Assembly (NCBI GenBank): GCA_021779375.1
Contig: JAJYAT010000004.1
Span: forward strand, 1-64,000
Length of the DNA stretch: 64,000 nucleotides
Source: a bacterium
Lineage (GTDB): Bacteria; Patescibacteriota; Gracilibacteria; JAHISY01
Direction: 5' to 3'
Shown: positions 27,123 through 35,869 of the stretch, piece by piece
Layout: each line of letters opens with the position of its first letter
Position numbering within the stretch: position 1 is the stretch's first letter
Position numbers and translations under genes: made by a program
Notes under the pieces: generated by a model
Told to the model about the DNA's origin: nothing
Database searches by the model: none
The model's input: only the letters and a program-made list of their open reading frames with translations

Positions 27123-29537
27123 ATGGCGGAAAACCAAACCCAAACCAGTTCGCCCCAAACCACCCAACCGGTCGCAGCGCAGCCGATTGTTTCGCCGAAT
27201 GCTGTCGAATCGCCAAAAGTTTTCACGCCACTGCCGGTCGAGCCAGTTGCGACGCAAAAACCGGCGCAGGTAGTCGCGTCAGCGGAAGCTCCCAAAGTCG
27301 CGCCGCCGCCTGAAAATTCAGCGAAAATCGCCGTAGCCGCCGGACTCACCGCGGCGCAAATCGAAAAGCAATCGGCGCAAAAAACTTTTCCGGTCGGCGT
27401 ACCGGTCGCACCGCAATTTTCGCCGCCACCAAAAAACGTGCCGTCGCCGCAAAAATCGGCGACAGCGCTGCCAGACTTTTTCACGAAACTTTTCGCGAAA
27501 TTCGCCAGTAAACCAGCGGGCGCCCCAATTTCTAAAGCGCAGAAAGCACCCCAGAATTCGGCGACTAGTCAGTCCGATCCGCTTACCAAAATTTTCGCTA
27601 AGTTCGCAGCCAAACCAGCTGCGCCCAAAGCTCCGCCGCCGCCCGCTCCGAACGAGCAAAAAGTGATTGAGGACAAAACTACCACTCAGCAATTCATCAA
27701 CCACAATCAAATCGGCACAGCTGAGATGGTCAATAAACTTTTCGGCAAAGATAAAAAAGCTCCCGACGACGCGGCAAAACAATTTGCCGATGCGGAAAAA
27801 ATTTACCGTGAGGGACTGGCGAGTGTGCGTGATCTCATTTCTCCGAGTTCCTTCGAAGTGCATTACGATCACCTCAATCTTTCGGGCGTGCTGGTCCGCA
27901 GTTTTTTCGTTTACGCGTATCCGCGTTTTCTCGACACGAATTGGATGAGCTCGCTCGTCAATTTCGACGCGACTGTCGACATCGCCCAATTCATTTATCC
28001 GATTGCAAGCGACGAGATTATGCGCACGCTCAAAAAGAAGGTCGCGCAAATTCAGTCGTCGATCACGATGTCAGTCGAAAAAGGTAATGTCCGTGATCCG
28101 GTGCTCGAGACGGCGCTCGAAGATGCCGAAAGTTTACGCACGGATTTGCAGCGCGGTCAGGAAAAATTTTTCCAGTTCGGCATGTACTTCACGGTCTATG
28201 CCGAAGATCTCAAGAAGCTGGAAGCAACGACCAAAATTATCGAGAGCCAACTCGGCGGCAGACTTATTCTCACGAAGCGTGCTGACATCCAGGGTGAACA
28301 CGCCTTCAACTCGACGCTGCCACTCGGACTCGATGAATTGGAAGTCCAGCGTAACATGAATACTTCGCCGCTCTCGACGACTTTTCCCTTCATCTCATCT
28401 TCACTCGCGACCGACGAGGGTATTCTCTACGGACTCAATCGCCACAATAATTCGCTCATCATTTTCGACCGCTTCAAATTGCCGAATGCGAATTCGACTG
28501 TTTTCGCCACTTCGGGTGCGGGCAAATCCTACGCGGTCAAATTGGAAATTCTCCGCCAAGTGATGCTCGGTGCAGACGTGATTGTGGTCGATCCGGAAAA
28601 TGAATACAAAGCACTGACGGAGACAGTCGGTGGGACATATTTGAATGTCAGCCTCAATTCCGATCAGCGCATCAATCCTTTCGATTTGCCCGCACCTTTC
28701 GAAGGCGATGACGTGAAGCCGGGCGACCTACTGCGCGAAAATATTATTACGCTCACTGGCCTGCTCAAAATCATGCTGGGTGCGATGACTCCTTCGGAAG
28801 CGGCGCTGATCGATAAAGCTTTGATTGATACTTACGCGATTCGCGGAATCACGATGGCGGTCGAGGATCCTTCCAAAATGCCGATGCCGACGATGGACGA
28901 TTTGCACGCAGTCTTGCAATCGACCGAGGGTGCGAAGTCGCTCGCGCAGCGTTTGCAAAAATTTACGACGGGAACATTCGGCGGAATTTTTAACCGCGAA
29001 ACCAATGTCAATCTCGGGACGGGTTTAATCGTCTTCTGTATCCGCGATTTGGAAGACGAGCTGCGTCCGATTGCGATGTTCATCTTGCTTAATTTTATTT
29101 GGAGCCGCGTGCGTTCGGAATTAAAAAAACGCATCCTCGTCGTCGACGAAGCGTGGACGCTGATGCAACACGAAGACGCGGCGCGTTTTCTTTACGGACT
29201 GGTGAAGCGTGCGCGCAAATATTACCTCGGCGTCATCACAATCACGCAGGATGTCGAAGATTTTCTCGAGAGTAAATATGGTCGTCCAATTGTCACGAAT
29301 GCCTCGATGCAAATTTTGCTCAAGCAGTCACCGAGCGCCATCGATGCGCTCAAGAAAACTTTCAATCTGACTGACGGCGAAAAATACATGCTCCTGAATT
29401 CCGGTGTCGGGCAAGGACTGTTCTTCGCTGACGACAAGCACGTCGCGATTCAAGTCATCGCAAGTTATTCCGAAAATAAAATCGTCACAACCAATCCCGA
29501 AGAGCTGCTCAGTCAGCGCGAGGAAGGTTTCGAATAA
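27123..29537 (+). CDS. VirB4/TraC-type conjugation or pilus ATPase with Pro/Ala-rich N-terminus
   Basis: FATSGAGKSYAVKLEILRQ Walker A, VIVVDPENEY, RILVVDEAWTLMQHEDAARFLYGLVKRARKYYLGVITITQD. Confidence 0.9.
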   Translation: MAENQTQTSSPQTTQPVAAQPIVSPNAVESPKVFTPLPVEPVATQKPAQVVASAEAPKVAPPPENSAKIAVAAGLTAAQIEKQSAQKTFPVGVPVAPQFSPPPKNVPSPQKSATALPDFFTKLFAKFASKPAGAPISKAQKAPQNSATSQSDPLTKIFAKFAAKPAAPKAPPPPAPNEQKVIEDKTTTQQFINHNQIGTAEMVNKLFGKDKKAPDDAAKQFADAEKIYREGLASVRDLISPSSFEVHYDHLNLSGVLVRSFFVYAYPRFLDTNWMSSLVNFDATVDIAQFIYPIASDEIMRTLKKKVAQIQSSITMSVEKGNVRDPVLETALEDAESLRTDLQRGQEKFFQFGMYFTVYAEDLKKLEATTKIIESQLGGRLILTKRADIQGEHAFNSTLPLGLDELEVQRNMNTSPLSTTFPFISSSLATDEGILYGLNRHNNSLIIFDRFKLPNANSTVFATSGAGKSYAVKLEILRQVMLGADVIVVDPENEYKALTETVGGTYLNVSLNSDQRINPFDLPAPFEGDDVKPGDLLRENIITLTGLLKIMLGAMTPSEAALIDKALIDTYAIRGITMAVEDPSKMPMPTMDDLHAVLQSTEGAKSLAQRLQKFTTGTFGGIFNRETNVNLGTGLIVFCIRDLEDELRPIAMFILLNFIWSRVRSELKKRILVVDEAWTLMQHEDAARFLYGLVKRARKYYLGVITITQDVEDFLESKYGRPIVTNASMQILLKQSPSAIDALKKTFNLTDGEKYMLLNSGVGQGLFFADDKHVAIQVIASYSENKIVTTNPEELLSQREEGFE

Positions 29538-29538
29538 A

Positions 29539-29673
29539 ATGCCCCACCAGATTTCCATCTCGCAAAAATTACAAAAAGTGATTGCCGAGCACGAAAAAGA
29601 ATTGCGCACGAATTACAAAAAAATGTTGGCACGTTTCAATCGCCTCAGGCGAAAGCTGGTAGTTGGTAGATAG
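29539..29673 (+). CDS. small hypothetical protein (44 aa)
   Basis: ATG 1 bp after the virB4-like stop; last codons overlap a degenerate repeat. Confidence 0.35.
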   Translation: MPHQISISQKLQKVIAEHEKELRTNYKKMLARFNRLRRKLVVGR

Positions 29674-29794
29674 TAGTTGGTAGTTGCGAAGCGACCACTT
29701 TGGTATTCGTAGTTTTTTAGATAAAAAGATAATGCTAAAAACCAATAATATTTTTGAAAAACTATTAACTATCCTCTATCAACTATCAACTAAT
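29656..29794. repeat. inverted pair of degenerate word repeats between the virB4-like gene and mraY
   Basis: CTGGTAGTTGGTAGATAGTAGTTGGTAGTTG vs ATTAACTATCCTCTATCAACTATCAACTAA. Confidence 0.7.
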
Positions 29795-30878
29795 TTCCCA
29801 TGCCGACGATGCCGAGAATCAGTCCGAGTCCGGCGAGTACCGCGCCGATGAGCCAGAAGCGCATCACGATTTGATGCTCCGGCCAGCCGATTTTTTCGAA
29901 GTGGTGGTGGAGCGGGGCAATCAGGAAAACTTTGCGTCCGAAAAATTTTTTCGAAAAAAGCTGAATGATGACTGAAATAGTTTCGCCGATGAAAACTGCG
30001 GCGATGAAAAACAGCGGCACGACGGAATTCGTCAGCATCGCAATCACGCCGAGTGTCGCACCGAGTGAATAGCTGCCGGTGTCGCCCATGAAGAATTTCG
30101 CAGGCGGGACATTCCACCACAAAAAGGCGACGATAGCACCGACGATTACCGCGCAGAGTGTCGCGAGCAAAAGCATGCCATGGAAAAAAGCGAGCACGCC
30201 GAAACTACCGAAGGCGATTGCGAGCAAGCCGCCAGCGAGTCCATCCAATCCATCCGTGATATTCACGGCATTCGCACTCGAGAGGATTACCAAGATAAAA
30301 AGCGGGACATACCAAATGCCGATATTGAAATCACCAAGGCGCGGAACATGAATGAGGCATTCGTTTACCGCTCCGTCGAGACAGCCGAGTTTCGCAAAAA
30401 ACCACCAGGCGCCGACTGCGGCGAAGATTGTCAGCCAAATTAATTTCGGACGGACGCGCAGACCTTTTTGTTTGCCGACGCCGCGGATATTCCACCAGTC
30501 GTCGAGCATGCCGAGTAGTCCTGCGGTGACGAGCGTGAAAAGTGGAATGTAAGTTTCGCTGCGACTCCAGAGACTATTCGTCGTGATGCCGAGCATTTGC
30601 GGGATGAAAGATAACAGCACCATCGCGACGACTGTGCCCCAAATCACGACGCCACCCATCGTCGGCGTGCCGGATTTTTTCAAATGCAATTCACGAAAAA
30701 TCGTCGAGACCTTGCCGTCGACGGAGCTGTCGCGAATTTGCTGACCGAGTCGATTGCGCTCGAGGAAGCGAATGAAAATCGGCGCGAAAATCATCGCGAC
30801 GACGAAGCTCAGTCCGCCGAAGCCGAGGATAAAAGTGAGGTTGTGCAGGTTCGCGGTGCTCGAAAGTAGCTCGTTCAT
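29790..30878 (-). CDS. mraY: phospho-N-acetylmuramoyl-pentapeptide-transferase
   Basis: GTPTMGGVVI, ANAVNITDGLDGLAGGLLAIAF, FMGDTGSYSLGA, LIAPLHHHFEKIGWPEHQIVMRFWLIG. Confidence 0.96.
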   Translation of the reverse strand: MNELLSSTANLHNLTFILGFGGLSFVVAMIFAPIFIRFLERNRLGQQIRDSSVDGKVSTIFRELHLKKSGTPTMGGVVIWGTVVAMVLLSFIPQMLGITTNSLWSRSETYIPLFTLVTAGLLGMLDDWWNIRGVGKQKGLRVRPKLIWLTIFAAVGAWWFFAKLGCLDGAVNECLIHVPRLGDFNIGIWYVPLFILVILSSANAVNITDGLDGLAGGLLAIAFGSFGVLAFFHGMLLLATLCAVIVGAIVAFLWWNVPPAKFFMGDTGSYSLGATLGVIAMLTNSVVPLFFIAAVFIGETISVIIQLFSKKFFGRKVFLIAPLHHHFEKIGWPEHQIVMRFWLIGAVLAGLGLILGIVGMGN

Positions 30879-30888
30879 TTCATGAATT

Positions 30889-31728
30889 TTACCATCGAAA
30901 ATTTTCCTCAGCCCAGGTGATCAAACTTTTCGCTTCCTGGAAGCGGCTCGGTGAATGCAAAACAATCGCGAGAATTTCTCGGCCATTCCCGATTTCTGCA
31001 ATTGTCGCGACGCACTCGCCCGCGGCGTCAGTGAGTCCGGTCTTGAGTCCGCGAATTTGCAGGTAGCTGCCGAAAAGATTGTTCGTCGAATAAAGTTCGT
31101 GGTGCAAGCCGTCGGCAGAATCGATCCCGGTCTTGCTCGTCGCGACCGTTTGGCGCAAAAAATCGTCGCGCAAAAAATACTGTGCGAGTGTCGCGAGGTC
31201 GCGCGTCGTCGAGAAATTCGCTGCGTCGTCATAGCCGACCGGATTGGCGAAGTGCGAATTCACGAGTCCGAGCGCGACGGCTTTGGCGTTCATTTTTCCC
31301 ACAAAAACTTCTGTGCCAATTTTCTCACCGAGCGCGACAGCGGCATCATTCGCTGAATCAATCAGCAGAGCTTTCAATAAACTTGCGACTGAAATTTTTT
31401 CGCCCGCGCGCAGACCGACTTTTGCCGGGGGCTGATCTGCGGCGGCTGCGCTCACGGTGACGACATCATTTTGTTTGAGATTTTCCCGCGTGACGACGGC
31501 AGTCATCAATTTCGTGAGACTGGCGATGGGCAGTTTTTCATCGGGATTTTTCGACCACAAAATTTTCCCGCTCGTGAGATCGACGACAATTGCTGCCTGA
31601 GCACCGACGACGGGCTCGCTAAATTTCACGAGTGTCGGTGCAGCGTGAATTTCCAAAGCGGTGATTGGCGGAATTGTGGTCGCTGGTTCACCGGTCAGAC
31701 CGAGCAGTGTGAAAAAACTTTCAAACAT
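30889..31728 (-). CDS. D-alanyl-D-alanine carboxypeptidase (serine, S11-like)
   Basis: KLPIASLTKLMTA (SxxK), DSANDAA (SxN-type), KTGLTDAAGEC (KTG). Confidence 0.9.
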   Translation of the reverse strand: MFESFFTLLGLTGEPATTIPPITALEIHAAPTLVKFSEPVVGAQAAIVVDLTSGKILWSKNPDEKLPIASLTKLMTAVVTRENLKQNDVVTVSAAAADQPPAKVGLRAGEKISVASLLKALLIDSANDAAVALGEKIGTEVFVGKMNAKAVALGLVNSHFANPVGYDDAANFSTTRDLATLAQYFLRDDFLRQTVATSKTGIDSADGLHHELYSTNNLFGSYLQIRGLKTGLTDAAGECVATIAEIGNGREILAIVLHSPSRFQEAKSLITWAEENFRW

Positions 31729-32422
31729 CGCGCAGCATTTTAACTTCTTCTGGCGTCAGCGCGCGATATTTACCGAGTGCGAGTTCGCCGAGCATGAGAT
31801 TTTTGACGCGCACCCTTTTCAGTTTCAGGACCTCGCAGCCGACTTTCCCAAAAATTTTGCGCACCTGACGGTTACGACCTTCGCGCAAGATTACACGCGC
31901 TTTTCTTTTCTCCAACATTTTGACTTCGGCGGGTTTAGTCTTGCGACCTTCGAGTGGCACGCCAGCTTCGATTTTGCGGATACGTTCGTCAGTCAGGTCG
32001 TCGGCGACTTCGACTTCGTATTCTTTTTCACTTTCGAATTTCGGATGGGTGAGTGTGAAGCTCAGATTGCCGTCGTTCGTCAAAATCAAAAGTCCGGTGG
32101 TGTCTTTGTCGAGGCGCCCGACGGGGAAAATTTTCCATTCGGCTGGAAAAAGATCCAGCACGATTTTTGGCTCAGTCTTCGTTTTGGCATTCGAACAGAC
32201 GAAACCCGCGGGCTTATTGAGCATGAAATAAACCAGCTTCGGCTTGTCCGCCAAAGTTTTTTCATCGACTTCGACGTGGTCTTTGTCCGGATCGACTTTC
32301 GTCCCGAGTTCGCGCGTGACTTTTCCGTTCACGCGGATTTTTCCGGCGGAAATTAATTCGTCGGATTTGCGGCGTGAGGCCACACCTTTTTCGGCGAGAA
32401 ATTTATTTAGGCGGATTTCCAC
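31721..32422 (-). CDS. pseudouridine synthase (RsuA/RluB family)
   Basis: LNKFLAEKGVASRRKSDELI S4 domain, GRLDKDTTGLLILTNDG, EGRNRQVRKIFGKVG; GTG start. Confidence 0.93.
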   Translation of the reverse strand: MEIRLNKFLAEKGVASRRKSDELISAGKIRVNGKVTRELGTKVDPDKDHVEVDEKTLADKPKLVYFMLNKPAGFVCSNAKTKTEPKIVLDLFPAEWKIFPVGRLDKDTTGLLILTNDGNLSFTLTHPKFESEKEYEVEVADDLTDERIRKIEAGVPLEGRKTKPAEVKMLEKRKARVILREGRNRQVRKIFGKVGCEVLKLKRVRVKNLMLGELALGKYRALTPEEVKMLRDV

Positions 32423-32429
32423 TTTTCCA

Positions 32430-32445
32430 ATTTTACTCGTAAAAT
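32430..32445. promoter_or_regulatory. palindromic bidirectional promoter (two back-to-back TAAAAT -10 elements)
   Basis: ATTTTACTCGTAAAAT: ATTTTAC and GTAAAAT arms around TC, between the divergent rluB-like gene and dnaX. Confidence 0.55.
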
Positions 32446-32460
32446 CGGACTCCGTTTCCT

Positions 32461-33966
32461 ATGAGTTTTTATCGCAAATATCGTCCCCAAAAATTAGCCG
32501 AAATCGTCGGTCAGGCGCACGTGCGTCAGACTTTCGCGAATGCACTTTCACGGGGCGGACTTTCGCACGCTTATCTTTTCACCGGCTCACGCGGTACCGG
32601 CAAGACCTCGACGGCACGCATCATCGCGCGGGCGCTGAATTGTCTCAATCCGGGCGCGGATGGCGAGCCCTGCAACGAGTGCGAAGTTTGTCGCGATGCG
32701 CTGCTTGGACGCTTGGTTGATTTGATCGAGATTGATGCGGCGTCGAATCGCGGCATTGATGAGATTCGGGATTTGAAAGAAAAAATTCAATTCACGCCGA
32801 GCCGCGCCAAATTCAAAATTTACGTGATTGACGAGGTGCACATGCTGACGAAGGACGCTTTCAATGCTTTGCTCAAAACTTTGGAAGAACCGCCAGCACA
32901 CGCTTACTTCATCCTCGCGACGACCGAACCGCACAAAATTCCCGAAACAATTATTTCCCGCACGCAGCGTTTTGATTTCCACCGTTTGACCGAAGCCGAG
33001 ATTACCGAGCATCTTGCGACCATCGCACAAAAAGAAGGCATCGCGTTTGAGTCTGCTGCGCTCGGTCTGATCGCGCGGCAGTCGGCGGGCGGGATGCGCG
33101 ACGCGCTCGGCATGCTCGAGCAGCTCGGCGCTGGTGGCGCGGTTTCCGTCGAATCCGTTTCGCAGAATCTCGGACTCAGCCGACCGCAGGCAGTCGAGGA
33201 TTTCGTCTTCGCATTACTTTTCTCGAAATTGGCTGAGGCGCTTACGACGATTGACGGCTTGGTCGCGGAAGGTGCGAATTTGATTCAATTCAATAAAACC
33301 GTGCTCGCGAAATTGCGCGAGGTGATGCTCCAAAAAGTCGCCGAGAATAAATTACCTGAAGCCAAAAAAACGCTCGCAATTATCGATGAATTTACGCGCG
33401 CTGGCGAAGAACTCAAAAACGCCGTGATTCCGCAGCTGCCGCTCGAAGTGGCAGCGATTTCGGTTTGCGCTGCGCATGTCGCTATTCCAGCCGCGCCAAA
33501 AATTGAACCCAAGACTGAAGTGGCACCCAAAGTGGAAATTAAAAAAGCGCCCGATCAGACGGAAAAGAAATTTGCGGCGGTCGTGACCGAAGTGACTGCG
33601 CAAAAAATTAACGCCGGCACGGCGATTTCCATTCCGCTAGTCGAAGCGGCGCTCCCGCAAGTTCTCAGCAAGATTCAAAATCCGACCGTCAAGATGGTTT
33701 TGAAGGGCGCGAAAATTTTAGCGGCGAATGATTCCATGATTGAGCTCGGCGTCGGGAGCGACTTTCTCGTCGGCAAGCTCGATGCCGCCGCGCGCAACCT
33801 ACTCGCCGAAAAATTCGCCGAGGTGCTAGGACGCAATTTGCAGATTAAAATTGTGCGCGCAGAAATTCAAATCGCTTCGGCGGCGCCGGAAATTTCCGAA
33901 AAACCTCAAACGAAACCGCGAACAATCGCCGATGCCGCTGAGAATTTATTCGAAGAAGGCTGGTAG
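32461..33966 (+). CDS. dnaX: DNA polymerase III subunit gamma/tau
   Basis: SFYRKYRPQKLAEIVGQ, TGSRGTGKTSTARI, zinc cysteines CLNPGADGEPCNECEVC, EVHMLTKDAFNALLKTLEEPP. Confidence 0.96.
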   Translation: MSFYRKYRPQKLAEIVGQAHVRQTFANALSRGGLSHAYLFTGSRGTGKTSTARIIARALNCLNPGADGEPCNECEVCRDALLGRLVDLIEIDAASNRGIDEIRDLKEKIQFTPSRAKFKIYVIDEVHMLTKDAFNALLKTLEEPPAHAYFILATTEPHKIPETIISRTQRFDFHRLTEAEITEHLATIAQKEGIAFESAALGLIARQSAGGMRDALGMLEQLGAGGAVSVESVSQNLGLSRPQAVEDFVFALLFSKLAEALTTIDGLVAEGANLIQFNKTVLAKLREVMLQKVAENKLPEAKKTLAIIDEFTRAGEELKNAVIPQLPLEVAAISVCAAHVAIPAAPKIEPKTEVAPKVEIKKAPDQTEKKFAAVVTEVTAQKINAGTAISIPLVEAALPQVLSKIQNPTVKMVLKGAKILAANDSMIELGVGSDFLVGKLDAAARNLLAEKFAEVLGRNLQIKIVRAEIQIASAAPEISEKPQTKPRTIADAAENLFEEGW

Positions 33967-34030
33967 AGGCATAGAACATGAAGCTTGGAACTTGGAACAT
34001 AAAATACAGAGCTAATTTAATTCTTAAAAA

Positions 34031-35287
34031 ATGATTTCGACCTCCAAAAAATTTGTCATAATACTAGGGGTTTTCACCACTGGGTTTATTGCGGGACATT
34101 TTCTCACGCCAGGTTTTGTCGAAAACGCACCAGCCGAAATCGCCGCGGCGCCTGCGTCGGAAAGTGCGCTCACGAATTCCGCCACAGTCGGCGACCTCAA
34201 TGTCCCAATCTTCGACCAAGTCTGGCAAACGACGATGGCGAAATTTGTCGATGTCGAAAAGCTCAATCCCCAAAAAATGTTTTACGGCGCGATGAAAGGC
34301 GTGGTCGCGTCGCTCGGCGATCCGCACTCGGAATTCCTCGATCCGCAGGAGAGTGCGGAATTTCGCGATTCGCTCGCGGGAGAGCTGACTGGTATCGGCG
34401 CCGAGATCGGGATGCGCGACCAGGTACTTACGATTATTTCGCCGCTGCGTGGTTCGCCGGCGGAACGTGCCGGACTTTTGCCGGGTGACCGCATTTACAA
34501 AATCGACGACAAGCTCGCGGGTGAGCTCACCGTCTTCGAAGCGGTCAGCAAAATTCGCGGTGAGATCGGGACGACCGTCAAGCTCACGATTTTTCGCGGC
34601 GAGGAGCTTTCTCCTCGTGAAATTACGATTACGCGCGAATTGGTCGAAATCGCCAGCGTCACTTCCGCAGTCCGTGATGATGGTATCGCGGTCGTGACGG
34701 TCAATACTTTCGCTGACAATACCGCGGAAGAATTTGCTCGGGCGCTTTCCGAGCTCGCGCTCAAAAATCCAAAAGGCATCGTGCTGGATTTGCGCTACAA
34801 CGGCGGGGGATTTCTCGATGCTGCTATCGCGATGGCTTCCAATCTGCTGGCAAACGGAAACGTCGTCCAGATTCACGAGCGCGGTAAACCGGACGAGACG
34901 ATTCCAGTTTCTGGCGCGCCGCTTTTGCCCACGACACCGCTGGTCGTTTTGATTAATGAAGGTTCAGCTTCGGCTTCTGAAATTCTCGCGGGGGCGCTGC
35001 AAGACGCTGGACGCGCGAAGCTGCTCGGTGAAAAGAGTTTCGGCAAAGGCACGGTCCAGGAATTAATTTCTGATTTCGCCGATGGCAGCACGCTGCGAAT
35101 TACGGTGGCGAAATGGTTCACGCCGAAAGGTCGTGCCATCGACGGCGTCGGTCTCGATCCGGACATCGTCGTCAAAATGCCGCTCGAAGATTATTTCAGT
35201 GATCGCGATCCGCAGCTCGATGCCGCGGTCACCTTCCTCAAGACTGGTGAGACTCCGAAAGTTGAAAAATCTACCGAAGGAAATTAA
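34031..35287 (+). CDS. S41 C-terminal processing peptidase with PDZ domain
   Basis: PHSEFLDP, PDZ GIGAEIG...SPAERAGLLPGDRI, GIVLDLRYNGGGFLDAAI, NEGSASASEILAGAL, GEKSFGKGTVQ. Confidence 0.93.
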   Translation: MISTSKKFVIILGVFTTGFIAGHFLTPGFVENAPAEIAAAPASESALTNSATVGDLNVPIFDQVWQTTMAKFVDVEKLNPQKMFYGAMKGVVASLGDPHSEFLDPQESAEFRDSLAGELTGIGAEIGMRDQVLTIISPLRGSPAERAGLLPGDRIYKIDDKLAGELTVFEAVSKIRGEIGTTVKLTIFRGEELSPREITITRELVEIASVTSAVRDDGIAVVTVNTFADNTAEEFARALSELALKNPKGIVLDLRYNGGGFLDAAIAMASNLLANGNVVQIHERGKPDETIPVSGAPLLPTTPLVVLINEGSASASEILAGALQDAGRAKLLGEKSFGKGTVQELISDFADGSTLRITVAKWFTPKGRAIDGVGLDPDIVVKMPLEDYFSDRDPQLDAAVTFLKTGETPKVEKSTEGN

Positions 35288-35298
35288 AATCTCGCAAC

Positions 35299-35345
35299 TG
35301 CTCGGGTGGTGAAATTCCTGCCTGCCGGCAGGCAGGGGTATACAC
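35299..35345 (+). pseudogene. tRNA-Leu 5' fragment interrupted by a 20-bp palindrome
   Basis: TGCTCGGGTGGTGAAATT [CCTGCCTGCCGGCAGGCAGG] GGTATACAC matches the first 27 nt of the intact tRNA at 35614 (28 with the following G) once the palindrome is removed. Confidence 0.85.
35317..35336. repeat. 20-bp perfect palindrome CCTGCCTGCCGGCAGGCAGG
   Basis: Self-complementary; near-identical copy at 53788-53807. Confidence 0.85.
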
Positions 35346-35362
35346 GAGATGCTCTAGTTAAA

Positions 35363-35602
35363 ATGTTTTACACATATGTGATAAAAAGTCGAGAAAGAAA
35401 CTATATTTATGTCGGTTTAACAGGTGATCTCTTGAAAAGGGTGGGCGAACACAATCGTGGGATATCTCGAACTACAAGAAGTTATAAGCCGTTTGATTTA
35501 GTCCACTTCGAAAAATTTTCAACAAGAAACGAGGCTCGCGAAAGAGAAAAATATTTAAAGTCGGGCTGTGGTAAGGACTGGATTAAGAGTAAACTAGCTT
35601 GA
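35363..35602 (+). CDS. GIY-YIG nuclease domain protein
   Basis: MFYTYVIKSRERNYIYVGLTGDLLKRVGEHNRG...VHFEKFSTRNEAREREKYLKSGCGKDWIKSKL. Confidence 0.9.
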   Translation: MFYTYVIKSRERNYIYVGLTGDLLKRVGEHNRGISRTTRSYKPFDLVHFEKFSTRNEAREREKYLKSGCGKDWIKSKLA

Positions 35603-35613
35603 AATCTAGAATG

Positions 35614-35699
35614 TGCTCGGGTGGTGAAATTGGTATACACGTACGCTTGAGGTGCGTATGCCGCAAGGCGTGGAGGTTCAAGTCCTCTCCCGAGCACCA
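35614..35699 (+). tRNA. tRNA-Leu(GAG), CCA encoded
   Basis: Acceptor TGCTCGG/CCGAGCA+CCA, anticodon loop TTGAGGT, variable arm TGCCGCAAGGCG, T-arm GGAGGTTCAAGTCCTCT. Confidence 0.95.
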
Positions 35700-35869
35700 A
35701 AAAATCTTCTCAATCAAAAGATTGAGGTTGTTTTTTGGCGAGCAGAATTGGCGTGGATTTCACACAGGTTCGAATTTGCAGTATTTACAGAGAGAACGAC
35801 TGCATTAAAAACCACCAACGAATCAATTTCTAAGCTGTTGAAAAAGCGGTTCAAGCTTGAATAAAGCTT

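Noticed and set aside
31720-31735. TAAAAT 8 nt before the carboxypeptidase ATG as another leaderless promoter
   Set aside because: TTAAAATGCTGCGCGATG lies entirely within the last codons (VKMLRDV) of the pseudouridine synthase, so codon constraint alone could create it; kept out of the main list.
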